Shown: positions 13,101 to 24,297 of the stretch, in pieces
How the letters are laid out: every line of letters starts with the position of its first letter
How positions within the stretch are numbered: position 1 is the stretch's first letter
Assembly (NCBI GenBank): GCA_002633025.1
Contig: NMRB01001161.1
Span: 64,070 to 128,069, forward strand
Length of the DNA stretch: 64,000 bases
Reading direction: 5' to 3'
Source: Notospermus geniculatus
Lineage: Eukaryota; Nemertea; Pilidiophora; Heteronemertea; Lineidae
The notes under the pieces: generated by a model
The model's input: the letters and a program-made list of their open reading frames with translations, nothing else
Told to the model about the DNA's origin: nothing
Databases searched by the model: none
Made by a program: the position numbers and the translations under genes

Positions 13101-16100
13101 GACGTATGGAAAATTTGGAGATGAACATTCGCATAATACGGAACGTGTTCAAATATAGAGCGAAAACAATGAAGGCACTGGACTGGATTCAAAGACTGTG
13201 TGATACAAAGTTGTACTTAGGCATTACTTTAGGCTCACTATGAGTGCAGATCGCTTCAGAGATCCCGACACCCCAGAATCTTGGAATATCAGCAAAATGA
13301 CCCAACCAGTTATCCACCACGGATATGCAGCTACACAAATATGATATGAGGTACCAACATGTTTACGGACTGTTCAATCTTACCGCTATTGCTCGACTGA
13401 TTTCCATGAACTTTGACCCCAGTGATGGCAGCCTCCACAAGCCAAGCTCCAAACAAGTGCAAGATGCTGTTACACTTTGGTCTGGCTGGAGCCAGGGGTG
13501 GGAGGGACTCGAGGGTGATTTGGCCAGGGCTGTTGGAGGGGGTGAGATTGGTGTTCGGTTGAAGTTTTGGAGTTGACAGGCTCTTTTGACCTGAAATATG
13601 AAATCGAGTTAGAAAAGTGCATTTGTCAATGGGAAGATTCAGGATCTGAACTTCGGGACCGGGTGCCCTCCTGGCAGAGTTGTCCACTGAGGTTCACTCT
13701 ACCTACCTTTGCTTCCTTGACTTCCAATGCTCTTCTTGTCCGCTCGACGGGGTGGAGGAGTTGAGGATGTGACAGGCGCTGTCTGGCGACTCACCAGGTT
13801 GAGCAATGCATCATCACGGTTGGACTGAGAGATACCTGGAGGAGCAAACATGCAAAGTCAGGTTTCTCATGGATCATGACCTATTAGACGGTACCTCCCC
13901 GGGAGCACACACCTTCTGGGTCTACCAAGAAGCATGAACAGATGCCAAATCCCACATGAAGAATCGTTCCTACTGAATTTGCCCTCTGCACTCAACTATG
14001 TGTACCTCTTTAGTAAAGGATAGGGGCCACTACTTTTCACTCAAGGAGAGAGGGCTTTGCAATGAGGTACTGTACCTCTCTCATTAGAAGTCAGGCAAAC
14101 ATCACTTTTTTTGTCTCACCTAGAAATGCATCTACAAGAACAGAAATCCCCCTCATAGCACGAAAGAAAATCTGCGGCAGTATTGCTAAACACTCGTGCT
14201 GACTGGGCTCAATCACAGCCTCACTGGTTAACGCCATGTGCAGGAACTTTTGAGTCTGACTGATGACATGTGGACGACTCAAATCCACCGGATTGTTGAT
14301 GATATGTAGAAAGCGGAACCATGACTGGGCGATACAGTCACGCTCCATATTGTCAGGCATGAATGATGACTCCTCTTCACCTGAAAGATCAAGGTTGTAG
14401 ATGAAGACAAGAGTCTTCCTCTCAGTCGATCCTCAAAGGTTTTCCGAAAGAAGTTGGCTTTTTGGTGTGCTTAACTCTAAGGGCCATATTCTAGAAGCTT
14501 CCTTAACTCTAAGGTTTACCTTAAGCTATTGGTTGCATGGCAGAATACAAAAGCTTAAAGCGGACCTTAGAGTTAAAGGAGGGTTCTAGAATACGGGCCT
14601 AAATGTGGGGATAAAGTCATCTACGTATCACTGTCTACTTACTGATGACAAGTTCAGGATATTCAGCTCCATACATGAATTTGATGAGTCTTGATGTGAG
14701 GATGGCATTGACTCGATGCCACTGGATCACCAAGGCCTCGTGATGTCGCCAGTTAGAACTCATGTCACGGAATGTTTTCCACAGAGAAGGAGCAGGGAAA
14801 CACTTGGCACACGCCAACAACCACAACTCAAATAAGACACTCAGGACTCTCTCACAGAGTTGGTCACCAATGTCATCTGGAAGGGAAAGGAAGGTAAGAA
14901 TGACTGTCAGATCGGTGCTGCACAGACTGCCAGTGCTGTCTGCGTGGTAAAGTGTTGACTTTGGCAGTAAGAATCCTGCTCAAACTATGCAACAAATCGG
15001 TTGCACCACGTTCATCTTGTCAAGTATGGCATCTTACCTTTGACTGTTGGTGGAGCAAGTAATGTGTCATTTATAGCTAAAAGAAACTTGAGCAACGTCT
15101 CCCAGGTTTGTCTACTAATGATGGTTGACTCCTGGGCAACATTCTGAACTGTCCGCAGGACTCTGTGGCAATGGAGTGCCTGGCGCTTGATCAAATCAGG
15201 CGCTGAAAATAAAGCATTAGCAACAGGGTTGTTACAAATAGATATTGGGAAAATATGTAAGAAAGGCAGAGTTGGGGCTCACTGGTTCGGCAAGTCATGG
15301 CGAACCCTGAACCATTCCACAAAATCCCTCACTGAACCTTATACAGACTGTCTGAATGAAGGTAGCAACGCAACAACATAATCAACTAACCTCGCTCTTC
15401 CCTTGGTGCAAACATGTTGTACAAGTGATGCAGCATGTCCTGAGCATATTTGTTTGGTTCCTCCACCACAGGCTTCGGGACACATGATTTGGGTGTGGTG
15501 AGGGCACTCATCCAGTCACAGTAGACATTCACACAGTCTTTTATTGTTTCGTGCTCCGTCAAAGGGAGGTTCAGTCCGTAACACAAAACCTAGGAGGAAA
15601 GAAAGACCTTAGATCAAAATATCCCCTAAAATGTGGACACTGATATTGAATTCATTGTCAGAGGTTCACAGTATTGTGTAAATTCTGAAATTAACCAAAT
15701 TTCCATCAACAGGCCTTTATATTCCCCCAAATTAAGGGCACCCAAATTTGAGTCTTGTTTTACATTAAATGGGAATCTCAGATGCCTGGAAATGGTGTCT
15801 TTATCCTCCATTTTCCAAAAATTTTCGAACGAGGGAGGGAACCCCCACCTCACACTCTCCCCTGATCGCACCTTCAGCGCTCTGATGGGGCCTTTGGCTC
15901 AATACCACCATAAACAGAAATAGCCCAAATTAGGGAATATAAAGGCCTGATCAACCACCGGACATCATAACTTCCCTTATTTCCTTAGATGGTACATTAC
16001 AGAGATGTCATAAAAGTTCACATGCCTCCATGGTCCATTTGACTTCCTTGTCACTGTTCAGCTTGCTCGGCTCACAGTTGGTAGCACCAAGACTCAGACT

Positions 16101-16229
16101 CTGTGCCAAATGCTTGACAACTGCACCTGCCACATCTTTACCCACTGGATCAGGGAAACTGTTGAGTACGCTGACGTTACTGTCGTCAGTCTGGATGGCC
16201 GACTGAAGTGACTTCCACTCAGAGTACAT
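4117..16229 (-). CDS. RALGAPB: Ral GTPase-activating protein subunit beta (partial, 22 coding exons)
   Basis: Non-catalytic beta subunit of the heterodimeric RalA/RalB GAP in animals. Coding exons, 5' to 3': 16229-16026, 15589-15391, 15202-15038, 14876-14643, 14380-14120, 13835-13707, 13590-13384, 11737-11478, 11119-10977, 10772-10669, 10479-10360, 10236-10138, 9025-8954, 7140-7030, 6728-6551, 6223-6132, 5999-5875, 5722-5543, 5351-5279, 5008-4835, 4658-4523, 4272-4117. All junction phases agree except 10138 to 9025. Diagnostic peptides include the start [86 protein letters not shown] and [14 protein letters not shown]. About 1,140 codons are present, against about 1,490 in human. The rest of the Rap/Ran-GAP-like C-terminus lies off the left edge. 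About 100-130 residues of the central helical region are missing between 10138 and 9025, where a single N sits at 9849. The start is the first in-frame ATG of the conserved N-terminus; the acceptor at 16252 implies an upstream non-coding exon. The first intron uses a GC donor. Confidence 0.93.
6773..6950 (+). repeat. Tandem pair of tRNA-derived SINE fragments
   Basis: Two copies 91 bp apart share 'gcaggtggaact', 'gtgtagtgctt', 'ggtcaggagg' and a B-box-like 'caggtttga'. The spacing is typical of a tRNA-derived SINE head. They lie in a RALGAPB intron. Confidence 0.6.
7141..8230. other. Large RALGAPB intron, first half
   Basis: This is AT-rich intron. At about 7833-7970 a stretch starting 'gggtctctgccag' and ending 'ctcgcagaaaca', with 'gagggtacta'/'tagtaccctc' inverted inside, looks like another small palindromic element. 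No exon matching RALGAPB was found. Confidence 0.5.
8231..8470. mobile_element. Palindromic MITE, family shared with 53737-53982
   Basis: The ends are TAGAC-AATTCTCGAATT and (inverse) TAGACCGTTCTCAAATT. 'Gccgaaatctcaaccagaacctc' inside the left arm matches 'gaggttgtggttgagattttggc' in the right arm as its inverse complement. The second copy lies in the HIF-alpha gene. Confidence 0.75.
8752..8877. repeat. Near-perfect 126-bp palindrome
   Basis: Two arms of about 55 bp start 'gggtcgtattcataaagcgg' and mirror as 'ccgctttatgaatacgaccc', separated by a loop of about 15 bp. The arms carry only one or two mismatches. This is a fold-back MITE inside a RALGAPB intron, close to the exon at 8954-9025. 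Confidence 0.85.
9026..10137. other. Region where RALGAPB exons should lie but are not seen; contains an N
   Basis: The exon ending at 10138 finishes in phase 1 and the next recognised exon (9025-8954) begins in phase 0, so at least one exon is missing. The human protein has about 100-130 residues here. I read both strands and found no matching peptide. The ambiguous base at 9849 is likely an unsized gap. Confidence 0.55.
12001..12190 (+). repeat. Dispersed repeat with 'ggatccaagggggggc' head
   Basis: A G-tract after 'gcggatcc', a 'ggcccatgccccctc' block and a tail 'ctggatcagcccctgg' give an imperfect inverted structure. Similar 'ggatcc(a)gg' plus G-tract words occur inverted at 43171-43240 and 45299-45365. 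It lies in a RALGAPB intron. Confidence 0.5.
12191..13383. other. RALGAPB intron, no further feature
   Basis: AT-rich intron between the exons at 13384-13590 and 11478-11737. Short frames are open on both strands, but no domain or RALGAPB-like peptide was recognised. Confidence 0.5.
14481..14599. mobile_element. Imperfect palindromic MITE
   Basis: The left end 'gggccatattctagaag' with 'cttaactctaagg' is mirrored by 'ccttagagttaaaggagggttctagaatacgggcc' on the right. The element lies in a RALGAPB intron, 40 bp from the exon at 14643. Confidence 0.7.
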
Positions 16230-16251
16230 TCTGGACCTTGTGATGATCAAA

Positions 16252-17243
16252 CTGGAAAAGACAGTGATAAAACTCAGCCTCTAGAGCCTCTGGTTTGGCC
16301 TCGGTCAATGATGTTGGTTGCGTTTGTATTGCTCTTCAGTGGCCTGTCGTCTTCCTCCGATCTTGATGATAAACAGTGTCAATGAGTGTCATCCAGTCAA
16401 GAGTGATTATCGTCATCATGATCGTCCTGCTTTTTGTCAATGTCACTTTTGTTGTCAGTGTTTTCTGATTTAGAATTCAGGTCCGCTGTTTATTTACTAG
16501 GCCTATAGTGTTTGTGACGTTGTGTACAGCAGAAAGGCCCACCTGAAAATGCTGAATGCCTTGCCTGCATGCCTGGACAGTGCATGTAAAATGCATAGGC
16601 CTACATAAATGAACACTAGCATGCACAGTGACTGTGCTGTATGCATGCACTGACTCAGACTGCACAGCTGTGCATGCAGTGACAGAGACTGGTCTCACTT
16701 TGAGCATGTTGAGTGAGGATTTCAATTCGATTAAAGGCTATTGGCAAAGTCAGCGAATGGTATGTTAATCAATTAACATCTTAAATTTTGTTTACCGTTT
16801 CTCGACAAATTTTTCGGGGCTATTTTTCACCCAACATCTCGGAAAATGTGAATGAAATCGGGAAAATTTCGACTTGTCAGCTGTCAGCCATTTTCAGCCG
16901 CAACATTCCTACCTCCATGAACTTTTTGCCGAAGGAGAGTTCGTACACTTTCGCGCATTGATTTCGTTTCTAAGGAAATTAACCGAGGAAGTCAAATTTG
17001 TCATACAACATAACATTTCCACAACAGATATTCATAACAACAAATTAAATTGACAATGTAGTCAGTTAGTTTGAGAAGAACACAATATTTTACATGAAAC
17101 AGGTCTTTTTATATCCGCACTATTTTTGTAGTTGCCAATGAGCGGAAAAATAAAGCTTCATTGTCGGAGTCAGTCGGTTCATGAAAAAATCAGAAAAATA
17201 GCATCTTTTGGGGTCCTAAAAACGTGTGGTAACCCCTGACAAA
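16252..17243. promoter_or_regulatory. Head-to-head promoter interval, RALGAPB / DRC7
   Basis: The RALGAPB start codon (16229, minus) and the DRC7 start codon (17244, plus) face away from each other with 1,014 bp between them. The interval has no coding exon. The RALGAPB acceptor at 16252 implies that its non-coding first exon lies inside it. Around 16520-16690 there is a cluster of 'tgcatgc' and 'gcatgca' words. A GTTGCC half-site at 17131, next to a CCAAT word, resembles half of an RFX X-box, but no full site was found. A shared promoter is inferred from geometry only. Confidence 0.6.
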
Positions 17244-20200
17244 ATGTCTGTTGGAACTCCAGATGAGGGAACAAGTGAACAAACAAATGGTGCAGCTGGT
17301 GACATTAAAGTAGAGTCGCCAGGTGCTGTTGAACAGTCACAAGAGGACGTCCAAGTCCCTGACATTGCTGTTCCAGCCAGTCCCAAAAATGAAGGAGAGA
17401 ATGGTGATGCTGAGCCTGACGCCAAATCACACAAGTCCAGTGTTGTCGGAGGAAGCGAAAGAGGGAGTGATGCTGGGGGTAGTGAGAAAGGAGAAGTGGA
17501 TGCACAGGTGGAGGAGGATGTTGAAGCCCTCAGGGAAGAACTTGCAAAGATTGTGGTGGAACACCCAAAAACTGAAGTGTAAGATCATGAGATCAAATGT
17601 TATTTTGCCGATTCGATCTGCGATTGATTGTTGCTGATCGTTCTTGTTAGCCTAGGCCTATGCCCATTTCAGACTCTGGTTTTCATATAGCCTAGGTACA
17701 TGATATACGCTAGGGCCTAGGCTAGATGATTCTACAATAGTGTTGTGCAATGAGATCGACTCAAGTTTCTCAGCCCTAGGCCTAGGCCTAGGCCCTAGGG
17801 CCGACTAGCAAATATTGAAATAGGCCTTCTTAGGACAGGTCTAGAGCAAGCTGTTTTTGACAATAATGGAATGTTTTACTTTTAATCATCGGAGTCCCTT
17901 CTTTTCTTTTAGAGAACCAGCTGAAATATTTGATGAGAGTGAATTTCCCCATACCTACAAAGAGAATGGCCGGAAAGAGAAGCTGGTACTGGGGTATGCT
18001 GAAAACTTCAGGAGGCAATATGTTCACTTATATCGAGACAGAAAACCATTGTTTTTGAACCCAATCAATGAATGTGGAGTGGAGGTGGGTAATGATTTAT
18101 ACTGGAATAGATTTAATTATATTCTTCAAATTGTGATATTGCAGGGATTGGACAAGTGTAGTAGCCTAGTAGGCCTAGATCTTCTCATTCAATAGTCGTT
18201 GCTCTTTTCTTTTTTTCAGAAATTTGTCTGTACAACGATCAGAGTGACGAAGTTGCCATTTCCAGAAGTCTACGACTGGGATGGTGCTGCAGAATTTGTT
18301 GCAGATTATCTGAATTTTATTCCCCTTGATCCACCTACCGATCTTGTAAGTATTACAATGTGAGCTCGGTACACAACCCAGAGAGGCTGTGATATGTACC
18401 CTTGGTATCCCCACATGTACCGGCAGATACTGCTTGCATCTTCTTATCAGTGATCTGGTATGCAATCATCAGGGGAACTGTCACAAATGTTCAACAGAAT
18501 GCCACCACTTATTTCACTCATTGTAATCATCAATTGTGTTCTTATTCCAGCCCAAAAGGCTCTATGCCCCAACAACAATTCTAAAGAGACAAAAGGGCAA
18601 TTGCTTTGACTACAGTATGTTGCTGTGTTCACTGCTACTCGGTGTTGGATATGATGCTTATGTAGTCAGTGGCTATGCTACAAGGGAAATGTGCCTCATG
18701 GATGAAACCAGGGAGATATGTCCTTTACTGAAGAAGAAGGAAGAGGTAAGACAGTGTTTACTTCAACAGCCTTTAGGGTTAGTACGGAGAATCAGGCAGT
18801 AGTCGCACAGTGTGACTGTCTCTGTGGTCTTCAGTTCAGTATTGTCTGGATTATTCCAATCTGACCATCATCTCCAGGTTAAAGCGGCCGAGAAGGCTAA
18901 AGAACAGAAGAAATATGCAGTGAAACCACCGAAGGATCTGAGGAGCAAATACGAGGTGAAGATGGCTCAGAGAATAGTTGATGCAGAGAAGGATGAGAAG
19001 CTGAAGCAGAGGAAAGAAGAGGAGGAAAGACAAGCAGTAAGTCTCATCATCAATTATTAGTCTCTAGAAAAGCAGCAAGTATTATCAGCAATATAGTCAC
19101 TAGACAAGCAGCAAGTCTCCATCAATGAGATAACAGGAAAGAGGGGTTGATTATCTGCAGTATGTGATACTTTATCTACTTTTCAAATAGGAGTTAGAGA
19201 AGCCACCACCAGATCCACTCCACGGTTTGAGAATTCACTCCTGGGTGATGATTTTACCTGGCAAGAGGGAGGTACCTGAGGGATTCTTCATCGAACCCTT
19301 CACAGGCATCGCTCATCCCTTGGATAGCAGTAATTATCTTGGTATTGAGAGTGTGTGGAACCATCAGAACTACTGGGTCAATATGCAGGACTGTTCTGAG
19401 GGAGTCAAGGTAAGTGCAGACTACTGAGCCCATGCAGAGTGTCAGGGCATTTCGCTCAGTATTTCACCTCCCCTGACAGAGGGGATCATTTCGCAGCCCC
19501 AGGGCTGAGAGGATGGCTTTAGTTCGGATTTGCCTGCAGTCTGCTGGCTTGGGATTTGGCCGATAATCCTGTCCCTATCTCTTGAACCAATCTTCATTCT
19601 CTTAATTGTGACTTCCAACTTAGCACAGAAAATCACACAGTTCTTGCCTTTGTTTTCAGAACCTGAAGTATGACCTCGGTGACTGCACCTTGTGGGAGTT
19701 CATGTTCCCCAGCAACGACAAGCCCATCCTTCAGATCCCAGATGCACCTGCTGAGGATGAGTATGATATTGATGAAGACGAGGTAAGGATATTACTCAGA
19801 TTCAAAATGACAACTCTTCTCTCCCATGTTCCAAAAGTCAAAATAGGGCAGTCAACAGGGTGGCTCAGTAAACACACATCCCATGGACTAAGAGAGACAG
19901 CGGCAGAGCTGTAACTTCTTTGAGTGACATTTTAGATAGGTGAAACTAAACATGAGAAAAATTCTTTGGTTACTCTATCTACATTTATTTTAGAAACACG
20001 TTTCAACCAGTGTACCCTGGCCGTAGTCCTGTGTACAAGTGTACACAGGACTACGGCCAGGGTACACTGGTTGAAACGTTGTGTTTCTAAAATAAATGTA
20101 GATAGAGTAACCAAAGAATTTTTCTCAGAGCTGTAACTGTTGCTCAGGGGTCATTTCTGATGACCCAGTAGATGGAGTAGGTTTCCTCATCACTGACAAT

Positions 20201-23200
20201 ACTGACTGTTACTTATTTCTTCCAGGAAGAAGAGGAAGAGGTCGAGAAGCATCTCGACATGCCACCATCTTGGATATTACCGATAGAAATCTCGCCGAGG
20301 GACTTTGAAATGAAGTGTCCCCAGGGGAAGAAGACGAAGCTGTACAAGAGGGCAAAGTTGGAAAAGTTTGCTCCATACCTCGTCAGAGATGGCATCGTCT
20401 GCAGACTGTCAATATATGAAGACAGGGAGTGTAAGTGGCTTATCATCATCTGATATAAGACCCTATTTACATCATTCTCCATGGCCAAACAGGCGGTGTG
20501 ACAGGAATACCAGACTATTGTGTCATGGACTTGCATATAGGACTTTATCCTCTGGTACACCAGTATCGTGCATCAGATTTGCTGTCAGATTTGTTTGTTT
20601 GGAAAGGTTCGAATTCAAGCTGTTATCTAAGTCAGTTGTGATCCATTTCAGTGACCGACTGCACCATGGTGAAGGAATTCTACAAGAACCGGGCCGATAA
20701 GCTTGAACAGAGGGTTCATAATCACAGGACAGGTTGGATAACTGAGTTCTATGCCGCTGGTCGACAACGGCATTTGAAAGGTAAGCATGTCTAAGGTTTG
20801 TCGGGTTAGGCATTCTGAGAAGTGCTTGGGAATCATATCTGTTGACCTCTCTACTGGTCTTTCACTGGGCTGATGGAGACCAACGAATGTTTGGATAGGT
20901 TTTGGGATGGATACATTAATTTGCAATGCATTTCTTTGCCTTCGCTTCATCTGATCTCTTACTTCGTGACATTTCACTTTTCAGAGCACAACTACCAGGC
21001 CAATGCTCCTGGTCCCGAGAACAACCGCACCATGATCTTCTACAACGAGGCCCGAGTCGATGGTTTAGTCAAGAGGGAAGAAACACCAGTTTCTATGACG
21101 GAACATTTCATCGATCGGGAAGACTTCCTCTACTACAGGAATATTGATTTTGGTAAACGACCAAAGAAATTTGGTCCAGCTGACGTGATCACTTCAAGAC
21201 CTATATTTGTAAGTAGGCCTACTGTGAGTGACAGTTTGACTTTCAAGGAATATGGGAGCATGACTTGCAAGGGTCTGAAGAAAAGTTCACTTTTCGTTTC
21301 ACTTTCTACCACATTATCAAATCAGGCCTCCCTTTGGTAAGGAAGTGATTGTTAGCTCAAGGGTTGCCCTTGATTGAAAGTGTCCACTTGAGAAACACCT
21401 GATCTGTTACTCTAACATTCACGAACCAATCTTGTCTTTTACACGACAGAAAATAGTCGAGAAATTCCACCGCAATCGTAAGAAGCCAGCAAATGAAGAC
21501 GTAGAGGAACGAGTGTTCCATATCTCGGAGGAGAAGATCCAACTAACATACCACACAGAGGATCCTCGTATCTCATCCTCAACGAGAGAATTCATCAAAC
21601 CAGCGAATGCTGAGGAGAAGGGAGCCACGATGGTGATGTCCTCCGACATGCATGTTACATTCCAGGTGGACCCAACATCCAAACAGAAGAAGAATGTGGA
21701 GTTGTATCAGATGATGCTGGCGTTGTTAGAGGCTGAGGATCAGAGCAGGAACACGGTCAGACAGTCCGAGGACGAGGTAAGTTGCTCAGACAGAGCGCCT
21801 TCTCGCTTGTCTCCTGACTGACAGAATAAGTTTGACACTGGGCAAAGCCCTGTATTTCTGACATGTCAGTACCGGTACCCTGTTTCTAACAGTATAGTGT
21901 CCAATTACAGGTGTGCGAGATCTTGAACGAGCGTACCAAAGAGGAGACCATCTCTGAGCTGGAGATTTCAGTGTATGATACAGAGAGGAATGAGAAAGCC
22001 AAGAAACATAGGAAAGAACTGGTAAGTATACCAGCTGATGCCAATGCCTTGGGGGAGCACAGTAGTGCAATGGTTAGAGTGTGTTGGACTCATGACGGGG
22101 AGGGCACGGGTTTGACTCCCAGCCAAATCGCCACTCTGTAGGCCTACAATTATACATGTATGTCTGTTTTAGTTGCTCTGAAAGGATCTAGTGAGCACTG
22201 AATGAGCTGCTCTTCGACTTCCGCAGAAGGGCTTCTGGAGACTGCGGTAACAATGTGAAATGCTTTGACACAACAGGAAAAGTGGGGAAACCTGCCATTC
22301 ATCATGTCAGATTGAGACAACAGGTTATGTGATCCCATCTTTTCAACAATTGAACCGGCAGGCAGACATTACTGGCCTCTTGTGGCTGTGGTCCACCAAT
22401 TGAAGTAAGGAAGCTTCAGTAACTATTCCTTAGCAACTTCTCAACTTTTTCAGGAGAAACAGCTGGCCGAGGAGAAAAAACGTAAACAAGAGATGGAGAT
22501 TGACTACTTGGCTCCATTCTTGGCTCAGATTGGTGACCCAGAGAAGATTTCACGACCGCAGGCATTTAGACTGAAGGAAGACTGCTTGGCTGATCTCAAG
22601 CAGAGACTCATTGATAAGGCAAACTTGATACAAGCAAGATTTGAGAAGGTAAGGATCGTTTTTTCAGTATTCAATATGGGAGCAGGAGTAGACGAAATGG
22701 GAAGTAGGCAAACGGCAACAATTTGGGGGCAAAATAGTAGTAGACATTACCATGATAACAGGCCTTAAGAGTACACTACACCATCTCACTACTCAAGACT
22801 GTACCCAGTATCAGTAACTGTCTTGTAACATCAGTACACATTGCTTACAATGACACGGCTGTTCTGTGATCCTGCAGGAAACCCAAGACCTCCAGAAACG
22901 ACAACAGTGGTACCAGCAGCACCAGGTTTCCATGCAGAAAGACGACGAGGATGAATACCTCAACTACTGCAGTGAAGCCATGTTCAGGATTCATATACTC
23001 GAGCTTCGGCTCAACAGGCAAGTTAAATCGTCATTTCTCTGGAAGACAGTACCCGGAATGCCGGTAGCCTAATCCAAACATAATAGGTGTCAGTCAGTTG
23101 ACCAACTACACCCCAAGGAGACCCATTCATGCTTGAGCATGATCAAGAGAATGTTCTTTTGTATTTGTCTGCTAGAACTAGCATCTTTTCACAATAGATG

Positions 23201-23375
23201 CAGGTGCAAGGCACTAACTTTAAATCCCCTTGACTGATGGCTTCTATTGACCACTTTCAATTACGCAACTGACCTTTTCACTTTCTCTTTCAGACACAAG
23301 GAGATGGCACCCCATAAATACATGCAACTTGAACAAAAGCTGAGAAGTGACCAGCGACTAGCTGAACACTTCTAA
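17244..23375 (+). CDS. DRC7: Dynein regulatory complex subunit 7 (CCDC135), complete
   Basis: Subunit of the nexin-dynein regulatory complex of motile axonemes, which ties outer doublets and controls dynein sliding. Exons: 17244-17578, 17913-18084, 18220-18345, 18551-18745, 18878-19036, 19191-19409, 19660-19782, 20226-20430, 20652-20780, 20985-21208, 21450-21776, 21911-22021, 22454-22648, 22878-23017, 23294-23375. They sum to 2,742 nt (913 codons plus stop) with every phase consistent; human is about 874. The first exon encodes a low-complexity acidic/serine N-terminus. The core begins around residue 113 with FRRQYVHLYRDRKPLFLNP. A transglutaminase-like segment follows at about 212-280 with KGNCFDYS (Cys229). 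Charged, coiled-coil-prone helices rich in E/K occupy much of the second half, ending HKEMAPHKYMQLEQKL. The last intron has a GC donor (AG|GCAAGT). The gene is head-to-head with RALGAPB and tail-to-tail with MUS81. Confidence 0.95.
17640..17830. repeat. CCTAGG/AGGCCT-rich simple stretch
   Basis: The first DRC7 intron contains dense overlapping 'taggcctagg' palindromic words. The same word recurs through the window, for example near 63540, as a genome-wide composition feature. Confidence 0.6.
19953..20127. mobile_element. Near-perfect 175-bp palindrome in a DRC7 intron
   Basis: Arms of about 86 bp, outer end TGAGAAAAATTC mirrored by GAATTTTTCTCA, meet at a two-base centre (cctgtgtaca-ag-tgtacacagg). 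Only a few positions fail to pair, so transcribed RNA would form a long hairpin. The intron is otherwise ordinary, and the exon at 20226 follows 98 bp downstream. Confidence 0.9.
22051..22135 (+). repeat. tRNA-derived SINE head
   Basis: 'agtgcaatggttagagtg' has A-box character and 'cgggtttgactcccag' is a B-box-like word about 40 bp later. It starts 30 bp after the donor of DRC7 exon 12. No functional tRNA cloverleaf is claimed. Confidence 0.55.
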
Positions 23376-23775
23376 ACTGGACTTCACATATTTTCAATCC
23401 CCTCAATTTGAGCTGAAGACTCTTTTCAATAGAATAACATGGGTTGTTTGAATATGCAATTTCAAGTACAAGAAACCACATCTATCCTCATAAATTGACA
23501 TCATGATCCGTCCTAGGAAAGTATTGGTAATTTTGAGCAAGACAGGTCATGATGTTAGGCAATCTACATGGAAGTTCATCAATTCGAGATCACATTTTCT
23601 TGCTCTTTGCTGTGTATAGGTAGCGAGCATACTGCCCCTCCAATATTTCCGTCCAGATAAACACAAACTTAATCCACAGCTACGAACACATAAATAGTGT
23701 GTGAAGATGGTAAATTTTGTACATGTAATACTGTGATGAGACATATACATGCATAGTGAACAATATCTGTACATA

Positions 23776-23789
23776 TTTATTGGAATAAA
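23776..23789. promoter_or_regulatory. Bidirectional polyadenylation signal, DRC7 / MUS81
   Basis: TTTATTGGAATAAA gives AATAAA on the plus strand (23784-23789) and on the minus strand (23781-23776). It lies about 410 nt beyond the DRC7 stop and about 485 nt beyond the MUS81 stop. Both signals are seen directly; their use is inferred. Confidence 0.6.
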
Positions 23790-23864
23790 ACAATATATGA
23801 ATGAAGAAATGACTCAAATTCAGATTTATGGCCACCATCATGAATGGACAAATCAATACGATTA

Positions 23865-23962
23865 GTAACCAAGACAATTCAACAAGTAACCAAGACAAAC
23901 GACAAGTAACTAAGACAAACGACCAGTAACCAAGACAAACGACGAGTAACCAAGACAACACA
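23865..23962. repeat. Tandem repeat, about 20-bp unit
   Basis: Five copies of an 'agtaaccaagacaaacgac'-type unit lie in the 3' overlap region of DRC7 and MUS81. Confidence 0.85.
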
Positions 23963-24078
23963 TCATTTTTGTGAATATAATATAGACGTTTATGTTTCTC
24001 TTTACAATGCATTACAGAAAATATACGGCGAACAATAAATGTTCGTTAACTAAACTATAAACCCAGTACATAGACTAG

Positions 24079-24297
24079 AATGCTGTCGCTCTCTTGCGGC
24101 AGAGGTCCTGCTGTTGTGTTGAATCGGTACTCTGCACTAATGCTGTCACTCTCGAGGTAGAGGTCCTGTTGATTCAGTGTGCACCAACTGCTGTCGCTCC
24201 CTCTTGAAGCAGAGGTTCTCTTGTGTTGATTGACTCATGTGGAATACGGTAAATGCTGTAACTCTCACGGAGGCAGAGGTCCTGTTGTTGTGTAGAC
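24079..24297. repeat. Minisatellite that includes the last codons of MUS81
   Basis: Four imperfect copies, starting near 24081, 24141, 24191 and 24254, share 'gctgt(c/a)(g/a)ctct' followed by 'g(c/t)agaggtcctgttgttgtg'. The rightmost copy is the coding end of MUS81 (last ten codons plus stop); the other three lie in its 3' untranslated region. Confidence 0.8.

Noticed and set aside
23865-23962. Short direct repeats resembling a CRISPR array
   Set aside because: About 20-bp units are contiguous without unique spacers in a eukaryotic 3' UTR; an ordinary tandem repeat.
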